52,501 nucleotides of DNA from Hydrogenophilus sp. (GCA_020725265.1 DYFK01000023.1:1-52501); one strand, 5' to 3'; counted from the first letter of the stretch, positions 44,401-52,446 are shown. The notes: a model not told the origin generated them from the letters alone. Made by a program: numbers and translations.

Positions 44401-47064
44401 ATCCGGGTCGACGGCCAGAAACTCCAGGGTGTGACGCTGGTCGGCGCGCGTCCAGTTGTCGTTGCGGATGCCGAGCACCACGTCCGCCGGCCACCAGGGG
44501 GTAACCCGACTGACCGTCTGGATTTCGCCGTTGGGATCGGCATATTCCATCTCCACGCGCAGATCGTGCGGCATGCGCAGAGCCGGGATGGCGGTGACGC
44601 GGGCGCGCGCGGCGCCACCGGCATCCAGGGTCAGCGGCTCGGCGTTCAGCGCCAGATTCTCGCTTTCCTCGCTGCCGTTTTCGCCGTCGGCGCGCAGGGC
44701 GAAGCGGTAGCCCTCGTGGGCCTTGAAATCGACGTGGTGGCGGGGTTCCAGTTGCGCGCGTAGTCGGACCGGCAGGCCGCGGGCACCGCCGCCGTTGAGG
44801 TATCGCACGGCGAGATCGAATTCGGCGCTGTCGGTGCCGATCCAGCGTGGCTTGGTCGGGTCGATGTCCGCCTTCATCAGCGGCACCCGGAAATCGCCGA
44901 CGCTGAAGGCGCCGGAGTCGATGCCTTCCAGGTAATGCAATTGCGCCGGATCGGTATCCGGCCGGATGTCCTTGTCGACCAGACGCAGGCGGTAATCACC
45001 GCGCTTGGCGCCATCCGGCACGCGCCAGACCGATTCGGCGGCACCGTTTTTCCAGACCAACGGCTGGAACCAGCGTTGGTTGCTGGCCTCGTGTTCGATC
45101 AGCAGCGTGCGTGGCGGCCGCGCCGGATAGCCCAGACCGGTGGCCAGCTTGTCGCGCAGAACGTGTTTCATGTGCACGCTGTCGCCAGGCCGGAACAGGA
45201 CGCGGTCGAGCACGGTATGCGCGAGCCGCTTCTCCGAACGCCATTCCCAGGGCAGCCCGAATCGCCAGGATTCGATGCCTTCGTCCCAGTCGGAGCGGGC
45301 GAAGCTGTAGTCATCGCCAGCGCGGGCGCTGACCAGCAACGGGCAGCCGTAACTGTCGACCGACCGGGGATCGGGTACGCCGGAAGGCAGCCGCGCCATG
45401 CCCTGCCGATCGGTGACCGCCTCGGCATAGGCCTTGCCCCGGCAGTCGCGTACCGAGACGCGGGCACCAGCAACCGGACGGCCCAGGTCGAGCCGGGTCA
45501 CCCAGGCCAGCGAACCGGCCTCGCCCCACTTGAAATGCACGGCCAGATTGGTGACCAGCGCGGTGGTGCGCACGTACATCGGGCGGTCCTCGCCAAGCAG
45601 GGACTTGCCCAGACGGCGGCTTTCCGCCTCGACCACGTAGAAGCCGGGCTTGTCCAGCGGCACGCCGACCACCTCGAATGTTTGCGCGCCATGCGCTTTG
45701 GGCAACGCGCGTTCGACCAGTCCATCGGTGCCGGCGGCGAGAAAGCGCGCGCGTCGCTGGTCGGGCATCCGTTTGGTTTCCGGGTCGACCTCGGGAAATT
45801 CGAATTTCCTCAGGCGGGCCTGCCAGTCGAGCATGCCGATGTCGTCGGTGGTCCGTACCCAGCGCACGCGCGCCGCCGTGCCCCGGCCACCGTCGCCTTC
45901 CAGATTGCGCAGGGTGACCGGCAGCAGCGCGCCGCCGACCCGTTCGACGATGCCGAAATCTCCGGCGAACTTGATCATCGGCGGATACTCGCCAATCCGG
46001 ATCGCGAGAGGGAAACGGGCGGCGTTGACCAGCGCGCGGCCCTTGTCGTCGACCAGGCGGTCGGGCAGCGTCAGGGTCAGTTTGGCCTTTTCCGGAAAGG
46101 GGCCGGGAAACACCACTTCATTGTCGTAGGGAGCGGGTTGCTCGACGCGCTGGCTGGGGTAGACCTTGCCCTTGTCGTCCTTCAGCGCGATCCGGTCGAG
46201 ATAGGCGCGCGCCACCGGCGCGGTGAACTCCAGTCGTGCCGGCGTCATCGGCAGGCAGCCGGCCTTGGCGTTTTCGCGGTCACAGCGCAGGCGCGCGGAA
46301 AAATGGTCGCGCACGGTGAACCGGGCATGTTGGTCGGAGGGATTGGCCTGGCCGGACGCGGTGGCGATGCCAGCGCCCCAGACCACGGCCATCTTGGCGT
46401 TGGCCGGCAGTGGCCGGGCGCATTGCAGCAATTCCAGGCCGGCCACCCGCGGCGAGCTGGCGTCAGTCGCATCCTCGATGCCGGAACCCCTCAGATGATC
46501 CTTCAATTGCGTCAGGATCTGGGTGCGCCGGCTACCGGTCACGCGGCGGGCCGGGATGGCTTCGTGGATGCCCTGAACTTCGCAGCGGGCGTGTTTCTGG
46601 ATGCTCTCCGCGGTCGCCGCGCCGTTGGCGACGACGACGAACACCTGATCCTCGTCGATGGTCGCGTCGGCATGCGGCAGGTGCCAGACCAGACGCGGTC
46701 CGGCCATGGTGAATCGGTACTCGGCCTCCGCTACGACCGCGTCACCGGTCAGCGTGGTCAGGCCCGGGCGTGGGCGGAACCGACAGGTTTCGCCGGCCAT
46801 CGGCGTGGTGTTCAGGTCTTGGACCCAGGTGCGTTCGTCGGCCCAGTAGCCATGGCCAGCCACCGCGCATTCAACGTTGAACGGGGCCGGCGCGTCGGAC
46901 TGGCCGAGTGGCGCCATCGGCGCGCTGAAACGCGCTTGCGCCTGGCTGACCTCGACCTGCTCGCCGAGCGGGCTGAAATGCTCGATGCCAGCCGCCCAGG
47001 CCGCGCCAGCCAGTCCGGCTGCCATGCAGAACGCGACCATCCACGACATCCCGATTCTTTTCAT
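41452..47064 (-). CDS. Bacterial alpha-2-macroglobulin with intact thioester
   Basis: 1870 residues. A signal peptidase I sequence (cleavage near AAWA-AG) and no lipobox imply a soluble periplasmic protein. Many beta-rich macroglobulin (MG) domains follow, then the central hallmark WRGTVSLDAKGEASVDIPLND and the thioester motif CLEQ with Cys1417 and Gln1420, inside the alpha/alpha toroid domain. Bacterial A2Ms trap foreign or host proteases that breach the outer membrane. The usual partner, penicillin-binding protein 1C, is not adjacent. The ATG at 47064 has GGGAG upstream. The protein is longer than E. coli YfaS (1534) and YfhM (1653), with the extra length mainly N-terminal. Confidence 0.92.
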   Translation of the reverse strand: MKRIGMSWMVAFCMAAGLAGAAWAAGIEHFSPLGEQVEVSQAQARFSAPMAPLGQSDAPAPFNVECAVAGHGYWADERTWVQDLNTTPMAGETCRFRPRPGLTTLTGDAVVAEAEYRFTMAGPRLVWHLPHADATIDEDQVFVVVANGAATAESIQKHARCEVQGIHEAIPARRVTGSRRTQILTQLKDHLRGSGIEDATDASSPRVAGLELLQCARPLPANAKMAVVWGAGIATASGQANPSDQHARFTVRDHFSARLRCDRENAKAGCLPMTPARLEFTAPVARAYLDRIALKDDKGKVYPSQRVEQPAPYDNEVVFPGPFPEKAKLTLTLPDRLVDDKGRALVNAARFPLAIRIGEYPPMIKFAGDFGIVERVGGALLPVTLRNLEGDGGRGTAARVRWVRTTDDIGMLDWQARLRKFEFPEVDPETKRMPDQRRARFLAAGTDGLVERALPKAHGAQTFEVVGVPLDKPGFYVVEAESRRLGKSLLGEDRPMYVRTTALVTNLAVHFKWGEAGSLAWVTRLDLGRPVAGARVSVRDCRGKAYAEAVTDRQGMARLPSGVPDPRSVDSYGCPLLVSARAGDDYSFARSDWDEGIESWRFGLPWEWRSEKRLAHTVLDRVLFRPGDSVHMKHVLRDKLATGLGYPARPPRTLLIEHEASNQRWFQPLVWKNGAAESVWRVPDGAKRGDYRLRLVDKDIRPDTDPAQLHYLEGIDSGAFSVGDFRVPLMKADIDPTKPRWIGTDSAEFDLAVRYLNGGGARGLPVRLRAQLEPRHHVDFKAHEGYRFALRADGENGSEESENLALNAEPLTLDAGGAARARVTAIPALRMPHDLRVEMEYADPNGEIQTVSRVTPWWPADVVLGIRNDNWTRADQRHTLEFLAVDPDGSPAAGVPVEANLSLRQNLSHRVRLAGGFYAWRQEIREQPLATGCTGKTDAKGRFSCAVETDAGGEVIVSARALDARGRVARTTQSFWVAGRDEWVFNQDNHDRIDLIPEKKRYEPGETARFQVRMPYRKATALVTVEREGVLDARVVTLSGTAQVIDVPIKAGWAPNVYVSALAVRGRNDAVRPTALVDLGRPAFKLGIAGIEVGRRAHELAVEIKTDRSRYQIRETAKARIKVRTPDGAPPPAGTEVIVAAVDEGLLELAPNASWNLIDAMTGKRGYTMRTFTAQMQVTGKRHFGRKALPAGGGGGKLPTRELFDTLLLWRGTVSLDAKGEASVDIPLNDSLTAFRVVAVASSESRFGTGATSIHTSQDLQLISGLSPVAREGDQARAYFTVRNGSDRAMKLEVTASVAGLDALPARKLDLGAGESREIAWPVTVPAGRELDWTLTARELGGKARDALKVRQEIRDAVPVRVQSAALHRLETLLDLPIAAPTGGLPGKSEARATLAASLADGQTMLRDYMRRYPYTCLEQQVSRAVSTRDADSWRELTGRLPTYLAENGLLNFFPGTGQGDVALTAYLLALADEAGWALPVDARARMEQALADFVAGKLDSPRARGLGVDADIVRRLAALEALARHGKASPALIATIRPEPGLWPSSAVIDWIGVLKRVGGLAEREQWLKAALATLEARFTDTGRRLNFQNENRDSLWWMMTSADTNAVRALLALIDEPGWKDRLPRLATSVLGRQERGRWDTTTANAWGSLALERYKQRFEAVKPTGKSYAVLGQEGRVIDWRNLPKGATAFLPLTGETGLLRLRHDGQGNPYAIVTTLAAVPITAPVARGYAVSREIRAVERKTPGKWSRGDILRVRLTIDARDDMGWVVVEDPIPAGASILGGAGQRASRLLTQGETDDGAWPAWRESLFDGFRAYYDYLPRGRHSLEYTVRLNADGRFQLPPTRVEAMYAPEMHGESPNGPFEVAP

Positions 47065-47179
47065 GTTGACTCCCACCGCCTGGATTTCTGGAAGGCCGAT
47101 TCTGGCATTTTTTGGCGCCGTTCAAGTTGTGGCCGCGATGATTCGATAACGGGTCCGTAGGGGCTGGAGGAGAACGATC

Positions 47180-48058
47180 ATGGCGGGACAGGTCTGGTGG
47201 GGCGTGGCGCAGTGGGCCGCCTATTTCGAATTCCACGACATGCCGATCCGGGCGGCCAGCAAGCAGGCGTTGCGGGCGCTGGAAGCCAGCGGCGAGGATC
47301 GCCTGTCCGGGCGGGCCTACGCCTGCCTGTTGCTTGACGATCCGCTGCTCGCCCTGCGCCTGCTCAAGGCCGCCAACCAGCGCCTGCCCCCCCGTCTGGC
47401 GCGCGACATCACGACACCGCTAGGGGTGGTGCTGGCGCTCGGCACTGTCCAGTACAAGGAACAGTTGCTGAACGCGCCGGAGGTTGGCGAACAGAATGCC
47501 GGCTTCATCGAAAGCGAACGACGCGCCTCGCTGGGCGCGCGCATCGCGCTGGGTTGGGGTGCCCTGCGCCATGACCTCGACCAGGGTGAACTGGCGCTGG
47601 CCGCGTTGCTGGCGGATGCCGGAGAGATCGCGCTGTGGGCGTTCGCGCCCGAATTGCCACAGAAAGCGCTCGACGAGTTGCGCTCTGGCCGGGCCACGCG
47701 CAGTGAACAGGCGCAACGCCAAGCCTGTGGCTTCTCGTTCAAGGATCTGACGCTGTCGCTGATCGAACGCTGGTCGCTGCCACGCCTGATCCTGCAACTG
47801 GTGCGTGGCGACGAAGGTTTGCGCGCCCAGCTTGCCCGCCTGGCCGTGGATGCCGGTCGCCATCTTGGTTATGGAGCGGCCGATCCGGCGCTGCCGCATG
47901 ACATTGCCCAGGCCGCGCGTCTGACCGGTGCCAGCCTGGAAAGCGTGGCCGCCTGCCTGCCTGAACTGGATGACGGACAACGCGCCGCGCTGGTCGACGC
48001 GAGCCAAGGCATGGCCGATGATGATCCACCGGCTGACAAGGTTTTGGACCAAGGATAA
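47180..48058 (+). CDS. HDOD-domain signalling protein
   Basis: 292 residues, one HDOD domain covering most of the protein (MPIRAASKQALRALEAS, LLDDPLLALRLLKAANQRL, PLGVVLALGTVQYKEQLLNAPEV, ALAALLADAGEIALWAF). HDOD is a HD-related fold without the catalytic His-Asp, used in signalling; targets are unknown. No REC or GGDEF domain is attached. GGAGGAG precedes the ATG. Its stop lies 122 bp before a dsrC/tusE-like gene that has its own promoter-like site. It is divergent from the macroglobulin gene. Confidence 0.85.
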   Translation: MAGQVWWGVAQWAAYFEFHDMPIRAASKQALRALEASGEDRLSGRAYACLLLDDPLLALRLLKAANQRLPPRLARDITTPLGVVLALGTVQYKEQLLNAPEVGEQNAGFIESERRASLGARIALGWGALRHDLDQGELALAALLADAGEIALWAFAPELPQKALDELRSGRATRSEQAQRQACGFSFKDLTLSLIERWSLPRLILQLVRGDEGLRAQLARLAVDAGRHLGYGAADPALPHDIAQAARLTGASLESVAACLPELDDGQRAALVDASQGMADDDPPADKVLDQG

Positions 48059-48064
48059 TAATAG

Positions 48065-48093
48065 TTGACCTTTTAACTCGGGATTAGTACAGT
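48065..48093 (+). promoter_or_regulatory. Candidate sigma-70 promoter of the tusE/dsrC-like gene
   Basis: TTGACC (48065-48070, five of six) and TACAGT (48088-48093, four of six) with a 17-bp spacer, 87 bp before the gene at 48180. The -10 is poor, so this is a candidate only. Confidence 0.5.
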
Positions 48094-48179
48094 GCCGCCA
48101 TCACGCGCCGTCGAAACGGCGATGCCCATTTTGGCAACCGACCCGAGTCGATCGGATCAATCTCAAGAGAGGAATCAAC

Positions 48180-48512
48180 ATGGAACTGGAAATCAACGGC
48201 AGGATGATCGAAACCGATCCCGAAGGCTATCTGGCGAACCTGGGTGACTGGGCCGAGGATGTCGCCGAATACCTGGCCTCGCAGGACAAGCTGACCCTGG
48301 GTGAGGATCACTGGAAGATCATTCGTTACATGCGCGACTATTTCAACGAATACGGCACCGCGCCCAATCTGCGTATCCTGCAGAAGGGGTTGAAGGATGA
48401 GTTCGGTCCGGAATGGGGCGACAAGAAGTTCCTGTTCGATCTGTTCCCGTACGGGCCCGCGAAGCAGGCCGGCCGTTACGCTGGCACGCCCAAGCCCACC
48501 GGCTGCGTCTGA
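48180..48512 (+). CDS. DsrC/TusE-family sulfur carrier keeping only the C-terminal cysteine
   Basis: 110 residues, soluble. Clear DsrC/TusE fold: EINGRMIETDPEGYLANLGDW, GEDHWKIIRYMRDYFNEYGTAP, FLFDLFPYGPAKQA, and the swinging arm PKPTGCV. The penultimate Cys109 (CysA of DsrC) is present. At the place of the second cysteine (CysB, eleven residues earlier) there is Gly98. A single CysA is the TusE pattern, used for persulfide transfer, whereas two cysteines are needed for the DsrC trisulfide. The rest of the arm is nearly DsrC-like (PYGPAKQA...PKPTGCV). GAGAGGA precedes the ATG. A strong terminator follows, so it is monocistronic. DsrC relatives and tusBCD are absent nearby. Confidence 0.9.
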   Translation: MELEINGRMIETDPEGYLANLGDWAEDVAEYLASQDKLTLGEDHWKIIRYMRDYFNEYGTAPNLRILQKGLKDEFGPEWGDKKFLFDLFPYGPAKQAGRYAGTPKPTGCV

Positions 48513-48530
48513 GTATCGGGATGGAGTGGG

Positions 48531-48558
48531 CGGGTGGCCGCGGCCGCCCGTTTTTTTT
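48531..48558 (+). terminator. Intrinsic terminator after the tusE/dsrC-like gene
   Basis: CGGGTGGCCG (48531-48540) pairs with CGGCCGCCCG (48541-48550) with one G-U pair, followed by eight T (48551-48558). 18 bp after the stop. Confidence 0.88.
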
Positions 48559-48581
48559 CAGCCGTGTCGTCGTCGAAGAGA

Positions 48582-48878
48582 ATGGTCGGATGGCTGTTCC
48601 TTGCGTTGGCGTTTGCCTGGATGGCTTCAGCCGACGCGCATGCCACGCGGGAGCCTCATACGGATGAGGTCATGCGTGGCGGTGCGTTGATGACCGCCGA
48701 CGAGCGCAGGCATCATGTCGCGCGTCTGCGCGACATGAGATCCTTCGACGAATGCCGGGTGTACCTGTACGCGCATTCCCTGGAAATCGACCGCCGCGCG
48801 TTCGAGCGGCGGACGCCGCTGCCACCGGTCGCTGACGATCCCTGCGAAATCATGAAGTCGATGGGGCGGTTTCGCTGA
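48582..48878 (+). CDS. Small exported protein of unknown function
   Basis: About 98 residues from the ATG at 48582. Signal peptide VGWLFLALAFAWMASADAHA, then a short, charged, helical mature part (MRGGALMTADERRHHVARLRDMRSFDECRVYL...) with two cysteines (DECRVY and DPCEIMK), which could pair in the periplasm. Similar small secreted proteins with MTADER/RLR helices occur in many proteobacteria without known function. Weak ribosome site AAGAGA. An in-frame GTG at 48534 would begin within the terminator, so it is less likely. No internal repeat. Confidence 0.55.
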   Translation: MVGWLFLALAFAWMASADAHATREPHTDEVMRGGALMTADERRHHVARLRDMRSFDECRVYLYAHSLEIDRRAFERRTPLPPVADDPCEIMKSMGRFR

Positions 48879-48929
48879 GAATTGCCGCCGTCAGGGTGGC
48901 GGTCGCGCGTCGCGCGGTGTCGCCACCGG

Positions 48930-49295
48930 TCAATGGACGCTGCCAAACGATGGGTCGGCGTTGCCGGCCGGTGTCGGCAGGCCGGCGATACGGCACCCCT
49001 GAGTGACCGGGCCGCGCGGGAACAGGTGGTAAAGATAACGCCGTCCACCCTGTTCGATGTATGCCTCCTCCATGGCCCTGAGCAGGCTGCGCGCGTTGCG
49101 GTCGGGACCGCATTCGGCATAGTGGTCGCGCAGGAAGCAGATGACGTCCATGTGCGCGTCGCTCAGTTCCAGGCCTTCCCTCTGGGCCATGTCGCGGGCC
49201 CGGTCTTCATTCCAGGTGTCGAGGTCGCTCAGATAGGCATCGGCATCGCATGGCGCGAGCGTCTCGGCCATCACCAGTTTGTTGATATCCAGCAT
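48930..49295 (-). CDS. DsrC-family protein keeping only the inner cysteine, with altered C terminus
   Basis: 121 residues. DsrC-family features: ADAYLSDLDTWNEDRARDMA, LSDAHMDVICFLRDHYAECG, RRYLYHLFPRGPVTQGCRIAGLPTP. Cys101 lines up with CysB of DsrC. The expected penultimate CysA is missing: position 112 is Asn and the tail continues for nine more residues (DPSFGSVH end). This is the mirror image of the neighbour at 48180, which has CysA but not CysB. Three further cysteines are non-family (16, 53, 62). AAGGAG lies before the ATG at 49295. It is convergent with the small exported gene and separated from the SUMF1-like gene by an AT-rich 98-bp control region. Confidence 0.85.
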   Translation of the reverse strand: MLDINKLVMAETLAPCDADAYLSDLDTWNEDRARDMAQREGLELSDAHMDVICFLRDHYAECGPDRNARSLLRAMEEAYIEQGGRRYLYHLFPRGPVTQGCRIAGLPTPAGNADPSFGSVH

Positions 49296-49321
49296 TTGCG
49301 GCTCCTTGCTTGATTGATCGG

Positions 49322-49342
49322 AGGCGGATTCCCCGCCTTTTT
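49322..49342 (+). terminator. Plus-strand intrinsic terminator lying in the leader of the minus-strand dsrC-like gene
   Basis: AGGCGG (49322-49327), 5-nt loop, CCGCCT (49333-49338) and TTTT to 49342. On the plus strand it would stop transcripts running antisense through the dsrC-like gene. Read on the minus strand it is a 5' leader hairpin without U-tail. Confidence 0.55.
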
Positions 49343-49367
49343 CCGGTCTAGCAGGCACCCTGAAAAT

Positions 49368-49397
49368 ATCAATAAATCATTGATTAAGAAGACTTAA
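49368..49397. promoter_or_regulatory. Two AT-rich palindromes upstream of the dsrC-like gene
   Basis: ATCAAT-5-ATTGAT (49368-49384) and TTAAG-AAGA-CTTAA (49384-49397) abut each other in the only strongly AT-rich spot of this region. They probably hold the promoter and operator for the minus-strand dsrC-like gene. The first resembles FNR half-sites turned outward, but spacing does not fit a canonical FNR box. Confidence 0.45.
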
Positions 49398-50266
49398 TTG
49401 TCCGGATGACCCATTTCCCGGAGCACCCGGAAGCCGAGATTGACGTCGAGTTCGGTCGCCAGCCGCGGCCTGCGCGCGGCCGAACGCGCGAGCCAGGCGG
49501 ACTCGAACCAGGAGCCGCCCTTGGTGATGAACCATTCGCCGGGCCTGGGCACCGGGTTAAGTGGATCGACAGGGCCGAACCAACGGTCGCTGGTGAATTC
49601 CCAGACGTTGCCATGCATGTCGTGCAGGCCCCAGAGATTGGGGGGGTAGAGGCCGACGTCGACGGCCTGATTCATTGGCGCGCAGAACGGCAGGAACCGG
49701 CGCCAGCCGAGCGCGCCGCGGCCGCTCAGGGCGAATGAGCCGGTGTTCGCTTCACTGCACGCCAGCTCGTCGCCGAAACAGTAGCGGGTGGCCGCGCCGG
49801 CGCGGGCGGCGTATTCCCATTCCGCTTCGGTTGGCAGGCGGTAACGCTGGCCACTCTGGCGCGACAGCCAGTCTAGATAGGCGGCCGCGTCGCGGCGATC
49901 GACGTTGATGACTGGTTGCCGGGCTTGGTTGCGGGCCAGATGGTCGGCCCAGACGAAGCCGGTCGCTTCGGTGAAGTACGCGAATTCCTCCGCCGTCACG
50001 CAATAACGGCCGATGGCGAAATCGTGCTCGATCCGGACCTGCCCGCGTGGCGACTCGCCGAAGCCGCGTTCGCCCTCGTCCGCGCCCATCCAGAACACGC
50101 CGGCCGGCACCACCGCCAGCTCCGGGCCGTAACCGCCATCGGCGAGACGATCCCGGAAATGCGCGTCGAGGCCGGCGCGCGCGGCGGCTTCCTGTTGCAT
50201 CGCGCGCAGCCGAGCGGGAGGCTGGCCATGCACATCGACCGGTTCGGGATGTTCCAATTTGTTCAT
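49394..50266 (-). CDS. SUMF1/FGE-sulfatase-fold protein without the FGE cysteines
   Basis: 290 residues. C-type-lectin-like FGE-sulfatase fold: [86 protein letters not shown] and [19 protein letters not shown]. Formylglycine-generating enzyme needs two copper-binding Cys after GGSW; here those positions are not Cys, so it is unlikely to modify sulfatases, and no sulfatase is present. Related SUMF1 proteins such as NirV occur in denitrifiers with unknown role. The ATG at 50266 overlaps the moaC stop by 4 bp, so the two are translated together, hinting at a cofactor- or molybdoenzyme-linked role. That is inference. Confidence 0.88.
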   Translation of the reverse strand: MNKLEHPEPVDVHGQPPARLRAMQQEAAARAGLDAHFRDRLADGGYGPELAVVPAGVFWMGADEGERGFGESPRGQVRIEHDFAIGRYCVTAEEFAYFTEATGFVWADHLARNQARQPVINVDRRDAAAYLDWLSRQSGQRYRLPTEAEWEYAARAGAATRYCFGDELACSEANTGSFALSGRGALGWRRFLPFCAPMNQAVDVGLYPPNLWGLHDMHGNVWEFTSDRWFGPVDPLNPVPRPGEWFITKGGSWFESAWLARSAARRPRLATELDVNLGFRVLREMGHPDN

Positions 50267-50739
50267 GACGCTCGCCAATGCCCGGACTTTCCGCCCAGCT
50301 TTTCGATGAGTCGGACGATCTCGATCGTCATGCCGCGATCCACCGCCTTGCACATGTCATAGATGGTGAGCAGGGCGACGCTGGCGGCGGTCAGCGCTTC
50401 CATCTCGACACCGGTGCGGCCGACGGTCTCGGCGGTGGCCCGACAGTCGATCGCGGCGGCGGCCGGGTCGAGCTGGAAATCGATTTCCACCCGGGTCAAC
50501 GCGATCGGATGGCAGAGCGGAATCAGGTCGGCGGTGCGCTTGCTGGCCATGATTCCGGCCAGCCGGGCGACACCGAGGACATCGCCTTTTTTCGCGCCGC
50601 CGTCGCGGATCATCGCCAGGGTTTCCGGGCGCATCGCGATGCGGCCGGCGGCGATGGCGACGCGCCGGGTTTCGGCTTTTTCGGCGACGCCGACCATGAG
50701 GGCACGGCCCTGGTCGTCGAAATGGGTGAAATCGTTCAT
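50263..50739 (-). CDS. moaC: Cyclic pyranopterin monophosphate synthase MoaC
   Basis: 158 residues, 161 in E. coli. It makes cPMP, the first stable molybdenum cofactor intermediate, after MoaA. Conserved: [54 protein letters not shown], and the active-site Asp and Lys near [15 protein letters not shown]. The start at 50739 ([11 protein letters not shown]) is standard; the ribosome site is weak. It is divergent from bepA with 45 bp between and overlaps the SUMF1-like gene. It supplies cofactor for NarG; no other moa gene is in the window. Confidence 0.96.
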   Translation of the reverse strand: MNDFTHFDDQGRALMVGVAEKAETRRVAIAAGRIAMRPETLAMIRDGGAKKGDVLGVARLAGIMASKRTADLIPLCHPIALTRVEIDFQLDPAAAAIDCRATAETVGRTGVEMEALTAASVALLTIYDMCKAVDRGMTIEIVRLIEKLGGKSGHWRAS

Positions 50740-50740
50740 G

Positions 50741-50767
50741 TCTGGAGTGAGGGAACCGGTTCTGGAG
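50741..50767. promoter_or_regulatory. Repeat-palindrome element between divergent moaC and bepA
   Basis: TCTGGAG occurs at 50741-50747 and 50761-50767, 20 bp apart (two helical turns), with the perfect palindrome GAACCGGTTC (50753-50762) between and overlapping the second copy. The whole gap is only 45 bp, so this element must overlap both promoters. Binding protein unknown. Confidence 0.4.
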
Positions 50768-50784
50768 CCAAGTATCATAGCCGC

Positions 50785-52248
50785 ATGAAGCATTTCACTC
50801 CGTCGTTTCGAAAGGCCGCGGTCGCGGCCGTGTTGATTTTCAGCCAGCCGGCATCGGCCATCGAGTTGCCGGATCTCGGTGAAGTGTCACGCGCGACCTT
50901 GAGCGAAGCCAGCGAGGACCGGATCGGCCGCGAGATCATGCGCCAATTGCGCGACAGCGCCGAATATCTGGATGATCCGGTGATCCGTGAGTACCTGAAC
51001 GATCTGGGCGATCGCCTGGCCGCCGCCTCGCCGGACCCGGCCCGACGTTTCGAGTTTTTTCCGGTGCGCGATGCCAGCATCAACGCCTTCGCCCTGCCGG
51101 GGGGGTACATCGGCGTGCATACCGGCCTGATTTCGGCGGCGCGCAACGAGTCGGAACTGGCCGGCGTGCTCGCCCATGAAATCGCCCACGTCACCCAGAA
51201 ACACATCGCCCGCATCGTCGATGGTCAGAAATCGGCGGGCCTCGCTTCGCTGGTCGCCCTGGCGGTGGCGATCCTGGCCGCCCGCTCCAATACCGATGTC
51301 GCCCAGGCGGCGATCGTCACCGCCCAGGCCATGAGCGTGCAGAACCAGCTCGACTTCACGCGCGAGCACGAACGCGAGGCCGACCGCATCGGCTTGCGGA
51401 CGCTGACCGACGCCGGTTTCTCGCCGATCGGCATGGCCACCTTCTTCGAGCGCCTGCAGACGCAGAGCCGGCTGTACGAGAACAACGCGCCCGCTTATCT
51501 GCGCACCCATCCACTCAATCACGAACGCATCGCCGACATTCAGAACCGGGTCGCCGACGGCCCGTATCGGCAGCATGTCGACAGCGTCGAATTCGGTTTC
51601 ATCCGTGCCCGTGTCCAGGCCGGCGAAGGTGAGGCGGCGGATGCCGTGCGCCTGTTCGAGGCGCGCGTCGCCGAGAAACCGGATGCGATCGCCTGGTACG
51701 GCCTGGCGCGGGCGAGTTCACGCGCGGGCGACCACAAGCGCGCGGCGCGGGCGCTGGCGGCAATCGATGGTGAACTTGCCGGCTCGCCGCTGGTGGCGCA
51801 TCTGGCCATCGAAGTGGCGCTGGCCGAGGGGCGCGCCGGTGACGCCGCGCGCTTGTCCGAGGTGGCGCTGACACGCCACAGTGCCTACCGGCCGCTCGGC
51901 TACCTGCGCGCACGCACGCTCCTGCGCGCCGGCCAGCCGCGCGCGGCATTGGCGTTCCTGAGCGACCGGCAACGAATCTGGAGCGCCGACGACAAATTGT
52001 TCGCGCTCCAGGCGGAAGCGCACCAGGCCATGGGGGAAACCGCGCGGGCCCGACTCGCGCAGGCCGAGGCGCACGCGCTCAACGACCGGATCGGCGCCGC
52101 CATCGAGCAGCTGGAAATGGGCCAGCGCGTCCGCGATGCCGATTTCCACACCCAGTCCATCATCGACGCGCGTCTGCGCGCGCTACGCGAGAAGCAGGGC
52201 AAGGACGCGCAAAACCGGGAAAGGAAAGACCGGGAGGGCGGTCGATGA
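50785..52248 (+). CDS. bepA: Beta-barrel assembly-enhancing metalloprotease BepA (M48, TPR)
   Basis: 487 residues, exactly the length of E. coli BepA. Signal peptide (ends PASA), zinc motif HEIAH at 131-135 and third ligand Glu in [12 protein letters not shown]-terminal TPR-like helices from about 310 include a nest binding BAM. BepA helps LptD mature and degrades stalled outer-membrane proteins; with tamAB it is the second outer-membrane biogenesis function here. The ATG at 50785 opens the signal peptide. It is divergent from moaC; no gene follows within 198 bp. C terminus is lysine/arginine-rich ([18 protein letters not shown]). Confidence 0.95.
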   Translation: MKHFTPSFRKAAVAAVLIFSQPASAIELPDLGEVSRATLSEASEDRIGREIMRQLRDSAEYLDDPVIREYLNDLGDRLAAASPDPARRFEFFPVRDASINAFALPGGYIGVHTGLISAARNESELAGVLAHEIAHVTQKHIARIVDGQKSAGLASLVALAVAILAARSNTDVAQAAIVTAQAMSVQNQLDFTREHEREADRIGLRTLTDAGFSPIGMATFFERLQTQSRLYENNAPAYLRTHPLNHERIADIQNRVADGPYRQHVDSVEFGFIRARVQAGEGEAADAVRLFEARVAEKPDAIAWYGLARASSRAGDHKRAARALAAIDGELAGSPLVAHLAIEVALAEGRAGDAARLSEVALTRHSAYRPLGYLRARTLLRAGQPRAALAFLSDRQRIWSADDKLFALQAEAHQAMGETARARLAQAEAHALNDRIGAAIEQLEMGQRVRDADFHTQSIIDARLRALREKQGKDAQNRERKDREGGR

Positions 52249-52327
52249 AGATTGGTAGCAACATACCGAAGCCGGGAAATATCGTACCAATCCAGGGCGA
52301 GCGCCTTGTCCGGCGCATCGGCTTCGG

Positions 52328-52392
52328 CCTATCCTTGGCGCGTCCGGATAGGTGTCACCGCCCGCGTGGGGTCGCCCGGTTGAGACGACCCC
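52328..52392. repeat. Two inverted repeats upstream of the last gene
   Basis: CCTATCC (52328-52334) / GGATAGG (52346-52352) and GGGGTCG (52368-52374) / CGACCCC (52386-52392). Both are perfect 7-bp stems with 11-nt loops, lying between bepA and the Tat-signal gene. No T-run. They may be leader or operator elements for the downstream sulfur gene. Confidence 0.4.
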
Positions 52393-52446
52393 GTCGCGCA
52401 CGGACCGCATCCAGCAACCATCAACCATAGTGAAGGAGTGAAGTTC

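Noticed and set aside
44935-47160. 741-codon plus-strand frame opposite the alpha-2-macroglobulin
   Set aside because: No family features; the minus-strand gene has the thioester, signal peptide and ribosome site.
52245-52430. 61-codon frame overlapping the bepA stop
   Set aside because: No protein features and it reads through two inverted repeats in the upstream region of the Tat-signal gene.
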